Source: Rickettsiella grylli (GTDB lineage Bacteria > Pseudomonadota > Gammaproteobacteria > Diplorickettsiales > Diplorickettsiaceae). Taken from it: DNA of 64,000 nucleotides. A program made the position numbers and the translations under genes. Shown in pieces: positions 23,826-33,598 of the stretch (its first letter is position 1; each line of letters starts with the position of its first letter). Under the pieces are notes generated by a model. The model was not told where the DNA came from, ran no database searches, and saw nothing but the letters and a program-made list of their open reading frames with translations. The stretch lies in assembly GCF_000168295.1 (NCBI RefSeq), contig NZ_AAQJ02000001.1:206001-270000 (forward strand), in the 5' to 3' direction.

Positions 23826-26465
23826 ATGACTGATATCAAAACAACTTTTCTTAAAGATTACACGCCACCTCATTTTTTAATAAAGCACGTAGAACTTACG
23901 TTTCGGCTGGATGAGGCATTAACGCGCGTTAATACACGGATAACATTTCATCGAGCGACAGTAGAAAATAAGCAGGAACCGTTGATTTTACAAGGTGAAC
24001 AGTGTGAATTGATAGCGATTAAACGGGATGGCCGACGTCTATCAGAAAATGAGTATCAACTGAAAGAAAATACGTTAATTATTTTCGATGTCCCTGAACA
24101 ATTTAGCCTTGAGATTGAAAATACAATTAAACCGAAAGAAAATGCCGCGCTCAGTGGCTTATATGTTTCACGAGGGATTTTTTGTACACAATGTGAAGCC
24201 GAAGGATTCCGACGTATAACTTACTTTTTAGATAGACCTGATATATTAGCCCGCTATACCACAACGATCATTGCTGACAAGTCAAAATACCCTATTTTGT
24301 TGTCCAATGGAAATAAAATGGCAGAACACGATTTGAAAAATAATCTACATTCGGTCACGTGGGAAGATCCCTTCAAAAAACCAAGCTACTTATTTGCCTT
24401 AGTTGCAGGGGATTTAGAATATTTACAAGATCAATTTGTGACCCAATCACAACGAAAAATTTGTTTACAAATTTTTTCTGAAAAAGGCCAAAAAAATAAA
24501 TGCTATCATGCGATGAATTCTCTAAAAAAAGCAATGCGTTGGGATGAAGAAGCGTACGGACGTGAATATGATTTAAAACTATTTATGATTGCTGTCATTG
24601 ATGATTTCAATATGGGGGCTATGGAGAATAAAGGCCTTAATATTTTTAATGCACAAACGCTTTTAGCGGATCCGAATTCAGCGACGGATGCCGATTACAA
24701 CTATGTTACGAAAGTCGTTGGCCATGAATACTTTCACAATTGGACGGGTAATCGCATAACCTGCCGCGATTGGTTTCAACTGAGTCTGAAAGAAGGCTTA
24801 ACGGTTTTTCGCGAGCAGGAATTTAGTGAGTCAATAGGCAATCCTGCAACGGAGCGTATCCATACCGTCAGACAATTACGATCGCTGCAATTCGCTGAAG
24901 ACGGAGGCCCTTTAGCGCACCCGGTGCAACCTGAATCTTACATTGAGATCAATAATTTTTATACGATGACCGTGTATGAAAAAGGTGCTGAAATTATTCG
25001 GATGATGAAAGTCTTAGTGGGGCCAGAGGGTTTTCGAAAAGGGATGGATCATTATTTTACGACGCATGATGGGCAAGCCGTGACGATTGAAGATTTTGTT
25101 CAATCCATTGAGAAAGGAAGTGGTTATGATCTACAGCAATTTCGGCGTTGGTATCAACAATCCGGTACACCGGAATTGCAGGTTGATTATGATTATTCAC
25201 ACGAGGAAAAAACGTTTCATTTGAGGGTGAAACAACAATGCCCTGCGACGCCGGGTCAACCCATTAAAAAGCCTTTCTATATTCCTTTTGTGATGGCCTT
25301 GTTACAGCCTGAAGACGGCCGACCTATTGAATTACAACAGGTAGGAGATGCCAAACCCAGGGGTAGGCAATGTACATTAAAAATAAGAGAAACGGAGCAT
25401 GTTTTTCAATTTATTCAGGTCAAATCGAAACCTATTCCTTCTTTATTACGACACTTTTCAGCACCTGTAAAACTGAAAGTGAATTATTCTGACGATGATT
25501 TAGCCTTTTTAATGCAAACCGATGCCGATGGTTTTAATCGCTGGGATGCCGCACAAGAATTGGCGAGTCGAATTGTATTACGCCGTATTCAATCTTCAGC
25601 GGCTCACGATGATCCTGCGGTTAATCAACTCGTTAAAGGGTGTAAAATTTTATTTGCGGAAAATAAACAAGCGAGTAAAGATTTATTGGTCGAAATATTA
25701 AGTTTGCCCAGCGAAACGTCGTTCGCAGAAAAAATGTCCATGATTGATATCGATGGTATTCATGAAGGAAGAGAATGGTTACGGGTTCAATGTGCTCAGA
25801 AACTAAAAGACCATTTTTTAGCCTGTTATCAACGGTGTCATGATTTAGCACCTTATTGTTTTGACAAAGAATCAGTAGCCCGTCGACGTTTAGCGAATAT
25901 CAGTTTAATCTATCTGATGCTGTTGCAGGATCCTAACACAAATCATCTTTGTCTGGAGCATTATAAAAAGGCCGATAATTTAACAGACAGAATGGTCGCT
26001 TTAAGCGAAATGGTGAACCACAATAGTCCACAAAGTGATTATTTCTTAAATGATTTTTACGAGAAAAATTCACAGAATGGCTTAGTGGTGTGCAAATGGT
26101 TAGCACTTCAGGCACGTGCGCCATTATCCGATGCACTGCAGCGGGTAAAAAAATTACTCAAACATCCTGCGTTTGATTGGAAAAATCCAAACAAAATTCG
26201 ATCACTGATTGGTGTTTTTTGTTCTGAAAATCGCGTTCAATTTCATGATCGTTCAGGTGCAGGTTATTTATTTTTAAGCGAGCAAATACAACGTCTTGAC
26301 CCTATTAATCCTCAAATAGCTGCACGTTTAGTGAAACCATTGACACAATGGCGTCGTTTTGATGCACAGCGACAATCCCAAATGCATGAGCAATTAGAAA
26401 ATCTGATGAAAGTGTCTGAACTTTCTCCCGATGTCTACGAAATAGTGAGTAAAAGTTTGTTATGA
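23826..26465 (+). CDS. pepN: Aminopeptidase N (M1 family metallopeptidase)
   Basis: The product is 879 residues, the size of E. coli PepN. GAMEN is at 264-268 and the zinc motif at His300-Glu301-x2-His304 with Glu323 (HEXXH-x18-E), followed by the usual TVFREQEFS. The N-terminal beta domain, thermolysin-like catalytic domain and C-terminal helical domain are all present. It removes N-terminal residues from peptides in the cytoplasm; there is no signal peptide. It stands alone, convergent with the EamA transporter gene. Confidence 0.96.
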   Translation: MTDIKTTFLKDYTPPHFLIKHVELTFRLDEALTRVNTRITFHRATVENKQEPLILQGEQCELIAIKRDGRRLSENEYQLKENTLIIFDVPEQFSLEIENTIKPKENAALSGLYVSRGIFCTQCEAEGFRRITYFLDRPDILARYTTTIIADKSKYPILLSNGNKMAEHDLKNNLHSVTWEDPFKKPSYLFALVAGDLEYLQDQFVTQSQRKICLQIFSEKGQKNKCYHAMNSLKKAMRWDEEAYGREYDLKLFMIAVIDDFNMGAMENKGLNIFNAQTLLADPNSATDADYNYVTKVVGHEYFHNWTGNRITCRDWFQLSLKEGLTVFREQEFSESIGNPATERIHTVRQLRSLQFAEDGGPLAHPVQPESYIEINNFYTMTVYEKGAEIIRMMKVLVGPEGFRKGMDHYFTTHDGQAVTIEDFVQSIEKGSGYDLQQFRRWYQQSGTPELQVDYDYSHEEKTFHLRVKQQCPATPGQPIKKPFYIPFVMALLQPEDGRPIELQQVGDAKPRGRQCTLKIRETEHVFQFIQVKSKPIPSLLRHFSAPVKLKVNYSDDDLAFLMQTDADGFNRWDAAQELASRIVLRRIQSSAAHDDPAVNQLVKGCKILFAENKQASKDLLVEILSLPSETSFAEKMSMIDIDGIHEGREWLRVQCAQKLKDHFLACYQRCHDLAPYCFDKESVARRRLANISLIYLMLLQDPNTNHLCLEHYKKADNLTDRMVALSEMVNHNSPQSDYFLNDFYEKNSQNGLVVCKWLALQARAPLSDALQRVKKLLKHPAFDWKNPNKIRSLIGVFCSENRVQFHDRSGAGYLFLSEQIQRLDPINPQIAARLVKPLTQWRRFDAQRQSQMHEQLENLMKVSELSPDVYEIVSKSLL

Positions 26466-26525
26466 AGTTTATTTTTAAAATGGAGTAATCGTTTTTGTCG
26501 CGGTTTTTTCTGACGAGGTTGGCGT

Positions 26526-27428
26526 CTAAATCGCCTGTTTTGCTAAGAAGATCCCCACTAAAGCAATGAAGATGCCGATGATCTGTATCACATTGAGTGT
26601 TTCTTTAAAAAAGAAAAAGCCAGCTATTGCTGCAACCATTGGCTGGATAAGTAAAGCGATAGATGAAAAGGTAACGGGTAAATAGGGTAATGCATACGCA
26701 ATTAAGCCTTGCCCTAACACATGTGCAAATAACGCTAAAGCCAGTAAAATAATCCACGCCATGGGCGTTTCAGGCAAAGTGAGTTCATGGGTAATACAAC
26801 TAATGAAAAGTAAAGTGAGCATACTACTAAAGGTGGATATGGCCATGCTGGTAAACGCTGTAAATTTTTTACGAGCATGGTTTAAAACCAATAAGTAACC
26901 GGCATAGAAAAAAGCGGTAATAAAAGCTAATCCGTCCCCTACACGAATCGTTTTATCCATCGGTACGGTGGGTTGAATCAGTATGACAATACCCAGTAAG
27001 GCTAATAATAAGCCAACGATTAATTTTTTCTGTGGAGGTTTTTTTAAAACGATCCATCCCCAAAGCGCAATAAGAATGGGTGAAAAGTTAACAATGAGTG
27101 AGGAATTTGCAATGGTTGTATATTGGATAGAAAGATGCCAAGTGGATAAATCGCCTCCAAATAAAACACCACACAATAACAGCCAAAGATAATCTTTTAA
27201 AATCGGTTTGTGGCGATCATCTGGGCGTGTGTAACCTTGGCCGAGTGACAGTAATGTTAAAATGGGAAAAGCGATAGCCACCCGCCAAAAGCCTGTTGCA
27301 ATGGGATCCACTTCACTTAAACGGACAAAAATAGGTGCGAAACCGATGGCAACGGCACCGATGACTAAGTAAAGTAACGCACGTTTATGTTTTTTTTCTG
27401 AGCCAATCCTTTTTTGCTTTTTGACCAT
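26526..27428 (-). CDS. EamA/DMT-superfamily permease
   Basis: The product is 300 residues from the ATG at 27428, which has GGAG 8 nt upstream; an upstream ATG at 27485 lacks a ribosome site. Ten hydrophobic segments in two EamA repeats are visible, with GFWRVAIAFP in the first and LIQPMVAAIAGFFFFKE in the second. Such transporters export amino acids or other metabolites; the substrate is unknown. A basic N-terminal stretch (KKQKRIGSEKKHKR) fits a cytoplasmic N-terminus. It converges on pepN. Confidence 0.85.
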   Translation of the reverse strand: MVKKQKRIGSEKKHKRALLYLVIGAVAIGFAPIFVRLSEVDPIATGFWRVAIAFPILTLLSLGQGYTRPDDRHKPILKDYLWLLLCGVLFGGDLSTWHLSIQYTTIANSSLIVNFSPILIALWGWIVLKKPPQKKLIVGLLLALLGIVILIQPTVPMDKTIRVGDGLAFITAFFYAGYLLVLNHARKKFTAFTSMAISTFSSMLTLLFISCITHELTLPETPMAWIILLALALFAHVLGQGLIAYALPYLPVTFSSIALLIQPMVAAIAGFFFFKETLNVIQIIGIFIALVGIFLAKQAI

Positions 27429-27682
27429 AAATGAAGCTCCAACTCCAATAAGGGAAATCTTACGGTTTGTTTTGAATGCGTTCATGGAATAAATGAGATT
27501 CCCTTGCTTAAATTTAAATTAAGTATAGTTTGTTGTGAAAATAGCGATAAGTTTTTATCAATGAAACGAGGTTCTCATGGGATAAGATTTCGTTTAATTC
27601 CCCTAAAGTTCTAGAAATATCGTCTATGATAGAAGGTACACCTCTTAAATATGCGCGATAAACAGAGAAAAAATGGACAAAT

Positions 27683-29197
27683 GTGATGTGGGTTTACTAT
27701 AGGAGTTGTTATCAAATTGCTATGATTGCCATGATGTTGGGGAGCCTCAGTGCTTGCCTGGTGGGACCTGACTTTGAAACACCTCAACCACCGAAGGTCA
27801 ATCATTACACTAACCCTCCTTGGCCTTGTCGAACGGTCAGTGCGCCAGGACAGGGGGGGGCATCACAAACGTTTGTTCAATGCAAAACCTTTTCAGCAGA
27901 ATGGTGGCGTTTATTTCACTCGCCAAAAATGAATAAACTGATTTGCCAGGGTATTGCGAAGAGCCCCAATTTAATGGCGGCGAAAGCGACGTTACGTGAA
28001 GCACAAGAAAATTTAAGTGCAGGGATCGGTAATGGTTTATTTCCGAGTGTTTCAGCGCAACTGACTGCCCAGCGGGGTTCCAATATAGGATTTTTTAGCC
28101 CTTCTACCGTTGCGAGCAATGCCGTAACAACCAGCGGGATCTCTCAAGCGATATTTAATTTATTTAATGCATCCGTTAACGCGAGTTATTTACTTGATTT
28201 TTTTGGAGGAATACGAAGGCAAATACAAGGGTTACGATCCCAAGTCGACTATCACTATTTTGAGCTTCGTGCCGCCTATTTGAGCTTAACCTCGAACATT
28301 GTAACGGCAGCGATTACGGTCGCATCATTACGTAGACAAATGGATGTAACCCAACAACTCATAAAGGAAGAAGAAAAACAGTTGGCGATTATGAAAAAAC
28401 AATTTGGTCTAGGCGGGGTTTCGAAAATTGAAGTGCTCGCACAACAAACACAGTTAGCACAAACGCGAGCGACATTCCCCCCCCTGAAAAAAAACTGGGA
28501 ACAAGCACGCCATTTACTCGCTATTTTGGTGGGCGCTTTTCCTAGCCAACAAGGTGTTATTCCTCGTTTGGACCTAAAAGAACTGCATTTGCCAACGACG
28601 TTACCTTTAAGTATTCCTTCTGCTTTAGTGAGACAAAGACCGGATATACGTGCTGCAGAAGCGTTATGGGAAGCGGCGAATGCTCAAGTCGGCGTTGCAA
28701 CGGCTAATTTATATCCACAGATTGCATTGAGTGGTTCATGGGGAAAATCGAATACGGTGGGCGGTCGGATATTTTCTTCTGGCGGTCAGTTATGGAATAT
28801 TGGAGGTGGATTATTCCAACCGATATTTCGAGGGGGCGCTTTGTTAGCTGAACGACGCGCTGCTATCGCGGCTTATGATGCAGCGGCGGCAACCTATCAA
28901 GAGGCGGTCTTAAAAGCGTTTAAAAATGTAGCGGATACCTTGCGTGCAATAGAAGCCGATGCACGAACGCTACGTGTCCAAAAACAAGCGGAGTTAGCAG
29001 CAAATGCTCATTTGAATTTAGTAAAACAACAATTCTATTTAGGGGGGGTGAGTTATCTTTCTTTATTAGATGCACAGCGCCAATATCAGCAAGTCCGTAT
29101 TCGTTTGATACAAGCGCAAGCGAGTCGATATATGGATACTGCCGCTTTATTTCAAGCATTAGGAGGTGGGTGGTGGACTTCAAATTGTTTGTTTTAG
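27683..29197 (+). CDS. NodT-family outer-membrane efflux lipoprotein
   Basis: The product is 504 residues from the GTG at 27683 (the next codon is ATG). The signal sequence ends in a lipobox, LGSLSAC, so Cys25 should be lipidated. Two OEP repeats follow, with the TolC-like helices and SALVRQRPDIRAAEALWEAA typical of NodT/OprM. It forms the outer-membrane exit duct of a tripartite pump with the next two genes; the adaptor gene starts 15 bp downstream. Confidence 0.92.
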   Translation: MMWVYYRSCYQIAMIAMMLGSLSACLVGPDFETPQPPKVNHYTNPPWPCRTVSAPGQGGASQTFVQCKTFSAEWWRLFHSPKMNKLICQGIAKSPNLMAAKATLREAQENLSAGIGNGLFPSVSAQLTAQRGSNIGFFSPSTVASNAVTTSGISQAIFNLFNASVNASYLLDFFGGIRRQIQGLRSQVDYHYFELRAAYLSLTSNIVTAAITVASLRRQMDVTQQLIKEEEKQLAIMKKQFGLGGVSKIEVLAQQTQLAQTRATFPPLKKNWEQARHLLAILVGAFPSQQGVIPRLDLKELHLPTTLPLSIPSALVRQRPDIRAAEALWEAANAQVGVATANLYPQIALSGSWGKSNTVGGRIFSSGGQLWNIGGGLFQPIFRGGALLAERRAAIAAYDAAAATYQEAVLKAFKNVADTLRAIEADARTLRVQKQAELAANAHLNLVKQQFYLGGVSYLSLLDAQRQYQQVRIRLIQAQASRYMDTAALFQALGGGWWTSNCLF

Positions 29198-29212
29198 TCA
29201 AGGATTGTCAAT

Positions 29213-30364
29213 GTGCGTAGATTAAAAAAGCATTTTAATCGACCGATGATCACGATGCTCATCGGTGTCAGTGTGTTTTTCATGCTGATTTTTGGTTATC
29301 AAACGGTTAAATATCTTATTATTCAGCATGTCATGCGAGAAAATAGATCACCTATCGTTACGGTGTCTGCCCAGCGGGTCCACTTTTCAGCATGGCAACC
29401 GACGATTTTGGCCTATGGTAGTTTGCGAGCTGTCGATGGTGTTGATGTCACAACGGAATTAGCGGGATTAGTTCGTCAGGTTTATTTGAAACCGGGTTCA
29501 GAAGTCAACGAAGGTGATCGTTTAGTTCAACTGAACGCCGATTCGGAAGTAGCGTTGTTACATTCGTTAGAAGCACAAGCGAAATTAGCTGAAATTACGT
29601 ATCATCGTGATAGCGCACAATTTGCTGTGAAAGCCATTAGTAAAGCGGTGTTGGATACGGATGAGCAAAATTTAAAAAATTTAATGGCACAGGTCGCTCA
29701 ACAAAAAGCCATTGTTGCGAAAAAAACGTTAAAAGCACCTTTTAGTGGCCGTTTAGGTGTTTCAACGGTGAACGCGGGTCAATATCTTAATCCTGGCGAT
29801 AAAGTAGTCACTTTGCAAGCGTTAGACCCTTTATACGCTGATTTTTTTATTCCACAACAAAAGTTAGCCCAATTACATCAGGGCGCGAGAGTGAACCTAA
29901 AAACAGATACTTACCCCGATAAAGTATTTACTGGAAAGGTGACGACGGTTAACCCTATTGTCGATGTCAATACACGAAACGTGAAGGTGGAAGCCACGAT
30001 TGCGAATCCACAGTTGAGATTATACCCGGGTATGTTTGTTTCTGCTGAAATACAGACCGGTTTACTCAAACGTTATTTAACGTTGCCTCAGACCGCCATT
30101 AGTTTCAATCCCTATGGGGAAATGGTTTACATTGTTCAACAAAAAGGGAAAGATAAAAATGGAAAAACACAGCTGAGCGTTCTACAAACACTTGTGACAA
30201 CCGGCGAAAAGCGGGGCGATCAAGTGGCTATTCTCGATGGATTAAACGCAGAGGAAATGGTGGTGACCAGTGGACAACTTAAATTAAAGAACGGTAGCCT
30301 CGTGGTCATTAATAACGCCGTTGTACCCCATAATAATAAAGCACCGATGGTTAGGGATCAATAA
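29213..30364 (+). CDS. RND efflux periplasmic adaptor (membrane fusion protein)
   Basis: The product is 383 residues from a GTG with AAGGA upstream. An N-terminal membrane anchor (about 15-35) is followed by the split lipoyl domain (VYLKPGSEVNEGDRLVQLN and KAPFSGRLGVSTVNAGQYL), an alpha-hairpin, and beta-barrel and membrane-proximal domains. MexA/AcrA-type adaptors bridge the RND pump and the outer-membrane duct. There is no lipobox, so it is anchored by the N-terminal helix, as in MexH/VexA-type adaptors. Confidence 0.93.
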   Translation: MRRLKKHFNRPMITMLIGVSVFFMLIFGYQTVKYLIIQHVMRENRSPIVTVSAQRVHFSAWQPTILAYGSLRAVDGVDVTTELAGLVRQVYLKPGSEVNEGDRLVQLNADSEVALLHSLEAQAKLAEITYHRDSAQFAVKAISKAVLDTDEQNLKNLMAQVAQQKAIVAKKTLKAPFSGRLGVSTVNAGQYLNPGDKVVTLQALDPLYADFFIPQQKLAQLHQGARVNLKTDTYPDKVFTGKVTTVNPIVDVNTRNVKVEATIANPQLRLYPGMFVSAEIQTGLLKRYLTLPQTAISFNPYGEMVYIVQQKGKDKNGKTQLSVLQTLVTTGEKRGDQVAILDGLNAEEMVVTSGQLKLKNGSLVVINNAVVPHNNKAPMVRDQ

Positions 30365-30429
30365 ACCAGGAGAACGATTCGGTAGCTTTCATTCAATTAC
30401 AATTTCGAGTTAAGGATAACGGCTTTTTT

Positions 30430-33400
30430 ATGCATTTTACGGATATTTTTATTCAACGACCTGTATTGGCGACGGTGATTAGCTTATTCATTTTAGTGCT
30501 CGGGATTCGTTCGTTAACGCTGTTGCAAATTCGGCAATATCCGTATACGGAAAATGCGGTGATAACGGTTTCGACTGTTTATACCGGTGCTGATCCGGCT
30601 TTAATTGCAGGATTTATTACGACACCTTTAGAAAATTCAATCGCTCAAGCTCAAGGAATTGATTATTTAACATCCAGCAGTACGCAAGGAAGTAGTGAAA
30701 TAAGCGCTCATTTGTTATTAAATTATGATCCCAATAAAGCGCTCACTGAAATTAATACCAAAGTGAATGCTGTTATTAATCAGTTACCTCAACAAGCTCA
30801 GCAACCCACATTAAGTATTGCCATTGGTGAAACAATCAATTCGATGTATATCGGGTTTTACAGCCCGAAGTTAGCAAGCAATCAAATTACCGATTATTTG
30901 ACGCGTGTGGTACAATCTCAGTTACAGGCTATCCACGGCGTACAACAAGCTGAAATTGTGGGCCAACATTTATTTTCACTCCGGGCGTGGTTGGATCCTG
31001 CTAAATTAGCTTCTTACGGTTTGGGGGCTGATGAGGTTGCTCACGCGTTATCGGATAACAATTTTATTGCTGCAGTAGGACGTACAAAAGGAGGTATGGT
31101 TACGGTTGATTTGACGATAAGCACCGGTTTAACTCATTTAGAACAATTTCAAAACTTAATTATCAAAGCACACAATGGTGCCATTATCCGTTTAAAAGAT
31201 GTTGGTAAAGTGACTTTAGGTTCACAAAGCTATGATACAGCCGTAAAGTTTGACAATAAACCCGCTGTTTATATTGGTATTAAAATCGCACCCACGGCCA
31301 ATGTACTTTCTGTCATCAAAAATATACGAAAAGCGATACCGGACATTTTTGCTCAGTTGCCGCAAGGTTTAAATGGAAAAATTGTTTATGATGAAAGTCG
31401 TTACATCAATAGTGCTATTCGTGAAGTAATGACCAGTTTAGTCGAAGCGCTCGTGATTGTGACGCTCGTTATTTTTTTATTTTTAGGCTCTGTTCGTTCG
31501 GTCATTATACCGGTTATTGCGATGCCGTTGTCCTTAATCGGGGCCTTTTTTATTATGTTGTTGCTGGGCTATACAATCAATTTATTGACCTTGTTAGCTT
31601 TAGTTTTAGCAATCGGTTTAGTGGTGGATGATGCGATTATTATTGTCGAAAATATTTATCGACATATTGAACAGGGTCAATCCGTTTTTGAATCCGCTAT
31701 CCAGGGTGCACGAGAGCTTGCTATTCCGATTATCTCGATATCCGTCGTTTTAATTGCCGTTTATGTCCCTATCGGTTTTATGGGAGGACTAACGGGCGCG
31801 CTTTTTACCGAGTTTGCATTTACGTTAGCCGGAGCAGTCGCGATTTCTGCGATTATTGCATTAACGCTTTCGCCCATGATGTGTTCACTGTCATTAAAAC
31901 CACCTATCAAAGGCTCCTCGAGAGGTTTTGTTGGTTTTATTGATGATAAATTTGAACAATTGCGTGATTATTATGAAAAAATTTTGGAACGATCATTAAA
32001 TAATGTTTCTGTTACACTGGTATTTGCACTCATTATCTTAAGCAGTATTTATTTTTTGTATGCTACTTCTAAGCGTGAATTAGCGCCACAGGAAGATCAA
32101 GGAATCATTATTAGTGTGCTGACGGCGGCACCCAATGCAACGTTGCAGCAAACCCAATTATATTCCAATCAAATGTTTCAAATTTTTAAATCCTATTCTG
32201 AAACGGATCATATTTTTCAATTAGATGGTGTGAATGGATTGAATACGAGTATTGGCGGAATGGTTTTTAAACCGTGGAATGAACGCAAACGGACGACCAA
32301 TGAACTACAACCCCAGATACAACAATCACTCGATGGGATTGCAGGAGCACGCGTCGCCGCGTTTCAAAAACCTTCTTTGCCTGGCGGAGGAAGCGGTTTA
32401 CCGGTACAATTCGTTATTACAACCACCGATGATTATGTTAAATTAAATGATGTTTCTCAACGTTTGTTAGATGAAGCGCGCCAGAGTGGTTTATTTGTTT
32501 ATTTAGATAGCGATCTAAAATTAGATAAACCGCAAACAAGTATTCAACTGGATCGGAATAAAGCGTCTTTGCTGGGTTTGACTATGGCTGATGTGGGAAA
32601 TTTATTGGCTTCTGCGATGAGCGAGAATTATATCAATTATTTTAATTTTGATGGCCGTTCCTATCAGGTTATTCCTCAAGTCATGCAAGGTTATCGTTTG
32701 AATGCCGATCAACTGCTGAATTATTATTTAAAGTTGCCGAATGGGACGACGATTTCTTTATCCACGATAGCGCGATTAAAAACACTCGTCGTACCCGAAT
32801 CCATTAATCATTTTCAGCAATTGAATTCAGCGACCATCTCAGCGATTCCTTTTCCTGGGGTTGCGATGGGTGAGGCGCTGCAAGGATTGAAAACGATGAC
32901 TAAAAAAATATTTCCAGAAAATTACAATATGGATTATGCAGCACAATCCCGTCAATATCAGCAAGAAAGCAGCGCGTTGATGTTAACTTTTTTCTTAGCG
33001 TTAATTATTATTTTTCTTTGTTTGGCCGCACAATTTGAGAGCTTTCGAGATCCTTTTATTATTTTAGTCAGCGTACCGATGTCAATGTGCGGTGCACTTA
33101 TTTTTATCAGTTTAGGTATTGGCGGTGCAAGTTTAAATATCTATACTGAAGTGGGATTAGTCACATTGATTGGCCTTATTAGCAAACATGGAATTTTAAT
33201 TGTGCAATTTGCAAATGATAGGCAGCAAGAAGGGCATGAAAAACGAGACGCGATACAAATGGCGGCTGGAATTCGACTGCGACCTATTTTAATGACGACA
33301 GCATCCATGGTCTTAGGGGTTATTCCATTGATTTTGGCGACAGGGGCCGGTGCGATGAGTCGCTTTAATATTGGTTTAGTGATTGCCTCTGGAATTTCGA

Positions 33401-33519
33401 TAGGGACATTATTTACATTATTTGTACTTCCTGCTATGTATTTAGTCTTTGCCGAAGAACATCACAGCAAACGTCGTGCGAACGATATAGAAAGTGATCA
33501 ACGATTAACAACACCATAA
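30430..33519 (+). CDS. RND-family multidrug efflux transporter, inner-membrane subunit
   Basis: The product is 1,029 residues, the AcrB/MexB size. It starts FTDIFIQRPVLATVISLFI; the proton-relay acidic pair is in LVVDDAIIIVENIYRHIE (TM4). Twelve TM segments and two large periplasmic loops are visible. The MFP-RND pair and the KHGILIVQFAND motif resemble the MexI/MexF and VexB-type HAE1 transporters. It likely exports hydrophobic or amphiphilic compounds by proton antiport. It is the third gene of the nodT-mfp-rnd operon. Confidence 0.94.
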   Translation: MHFTDIFIQRPVLATVISLFILVLGIRSLTLLQIRQYPYTENAVITVSTVYTGADPALIAGFITTPLENSIAQAQGIDYLTSSSTQGSSEISAHLLLNYDPNKALTEINTKVNAVINQLPQQAQQPTLSIAIGETINSMYIGFYSPKLASNQITDYLTRVVQSQLQAIHGVQQAEIVGQHLFSLRAWLDPAKLASYGLGADEVAHALSDNNFIAAVGRTKGGMVTVDLTISTGLTHLEQFQNLIIKAHNGAIIRLKDVGKVTLGSQSYDTAVKFDNKPAVYIGIKIAPTANVLSVIKNIRKAIPDIFAQLPQGLNGKIVYDESRYINSAIREVMTSLVEALVIVTLVIFLFLGSVRSVIIPVIAMPLSLIGAFFIMLLLGYTINLLTLLALVLAIGLVVDDAIIIVENIYRHIEQGQSVFESAIQGARELAIPIISISVVLIAVYVPIGFMGGLTGALFTEFAFTLAGAVAISAIIALTLSPMMCSLSLKPPIKGSSRGFVGFIDDKFEQLRDYYEKILERSLNNVSVTLVFALIILSSIYFLYATSKRELAPQEDQGIIISVLTAAPNATLQQTQLYSNQMFQIFKSYSETDHIFQLDGVNGLNTSIGGMVFKPWNERKRTTNELQPQIQQSLDGIAGARVAAFQKPSLPGGGSGLPVQFVITTTDDYVKLNDVSQRLLDEARQSGLFVYLDSDLKLDKPQTSIQLDRNKASLLGLTMADVGNLLASAMSENYINYFNFDGRSYQVIPQVMQGYRLNADQLLNYYLKLPNGTTISLSTIARLKTLVVPESINHFQQLNSATISAIPFPGVAMGEALQGLKTMTKKIFPENYNMDYAAQSRQYQQESSALMLTFFLALIIIFLCLAAQFESFRDPFIILVSVPMSMCGALIFISLGIGGASLNIYTEVGLVTLIGLISKHGILIVQFANDRQQEGHEKRDAIQMAAGIRLRPILMTTASMVLGVIPLILATGAGAMSRFNIGLVIASGISIGTLFTLFVLPAMYLVFAEEHHSKRRANDIESDQRLTTP

Positions 33520-33598
33520 TTTCTTTCTATTGAAAGGGAAAGAATATAGAAACTATCAATTTTTTTAGAAGCAATTGAATTTTAATAGGGATATGGGT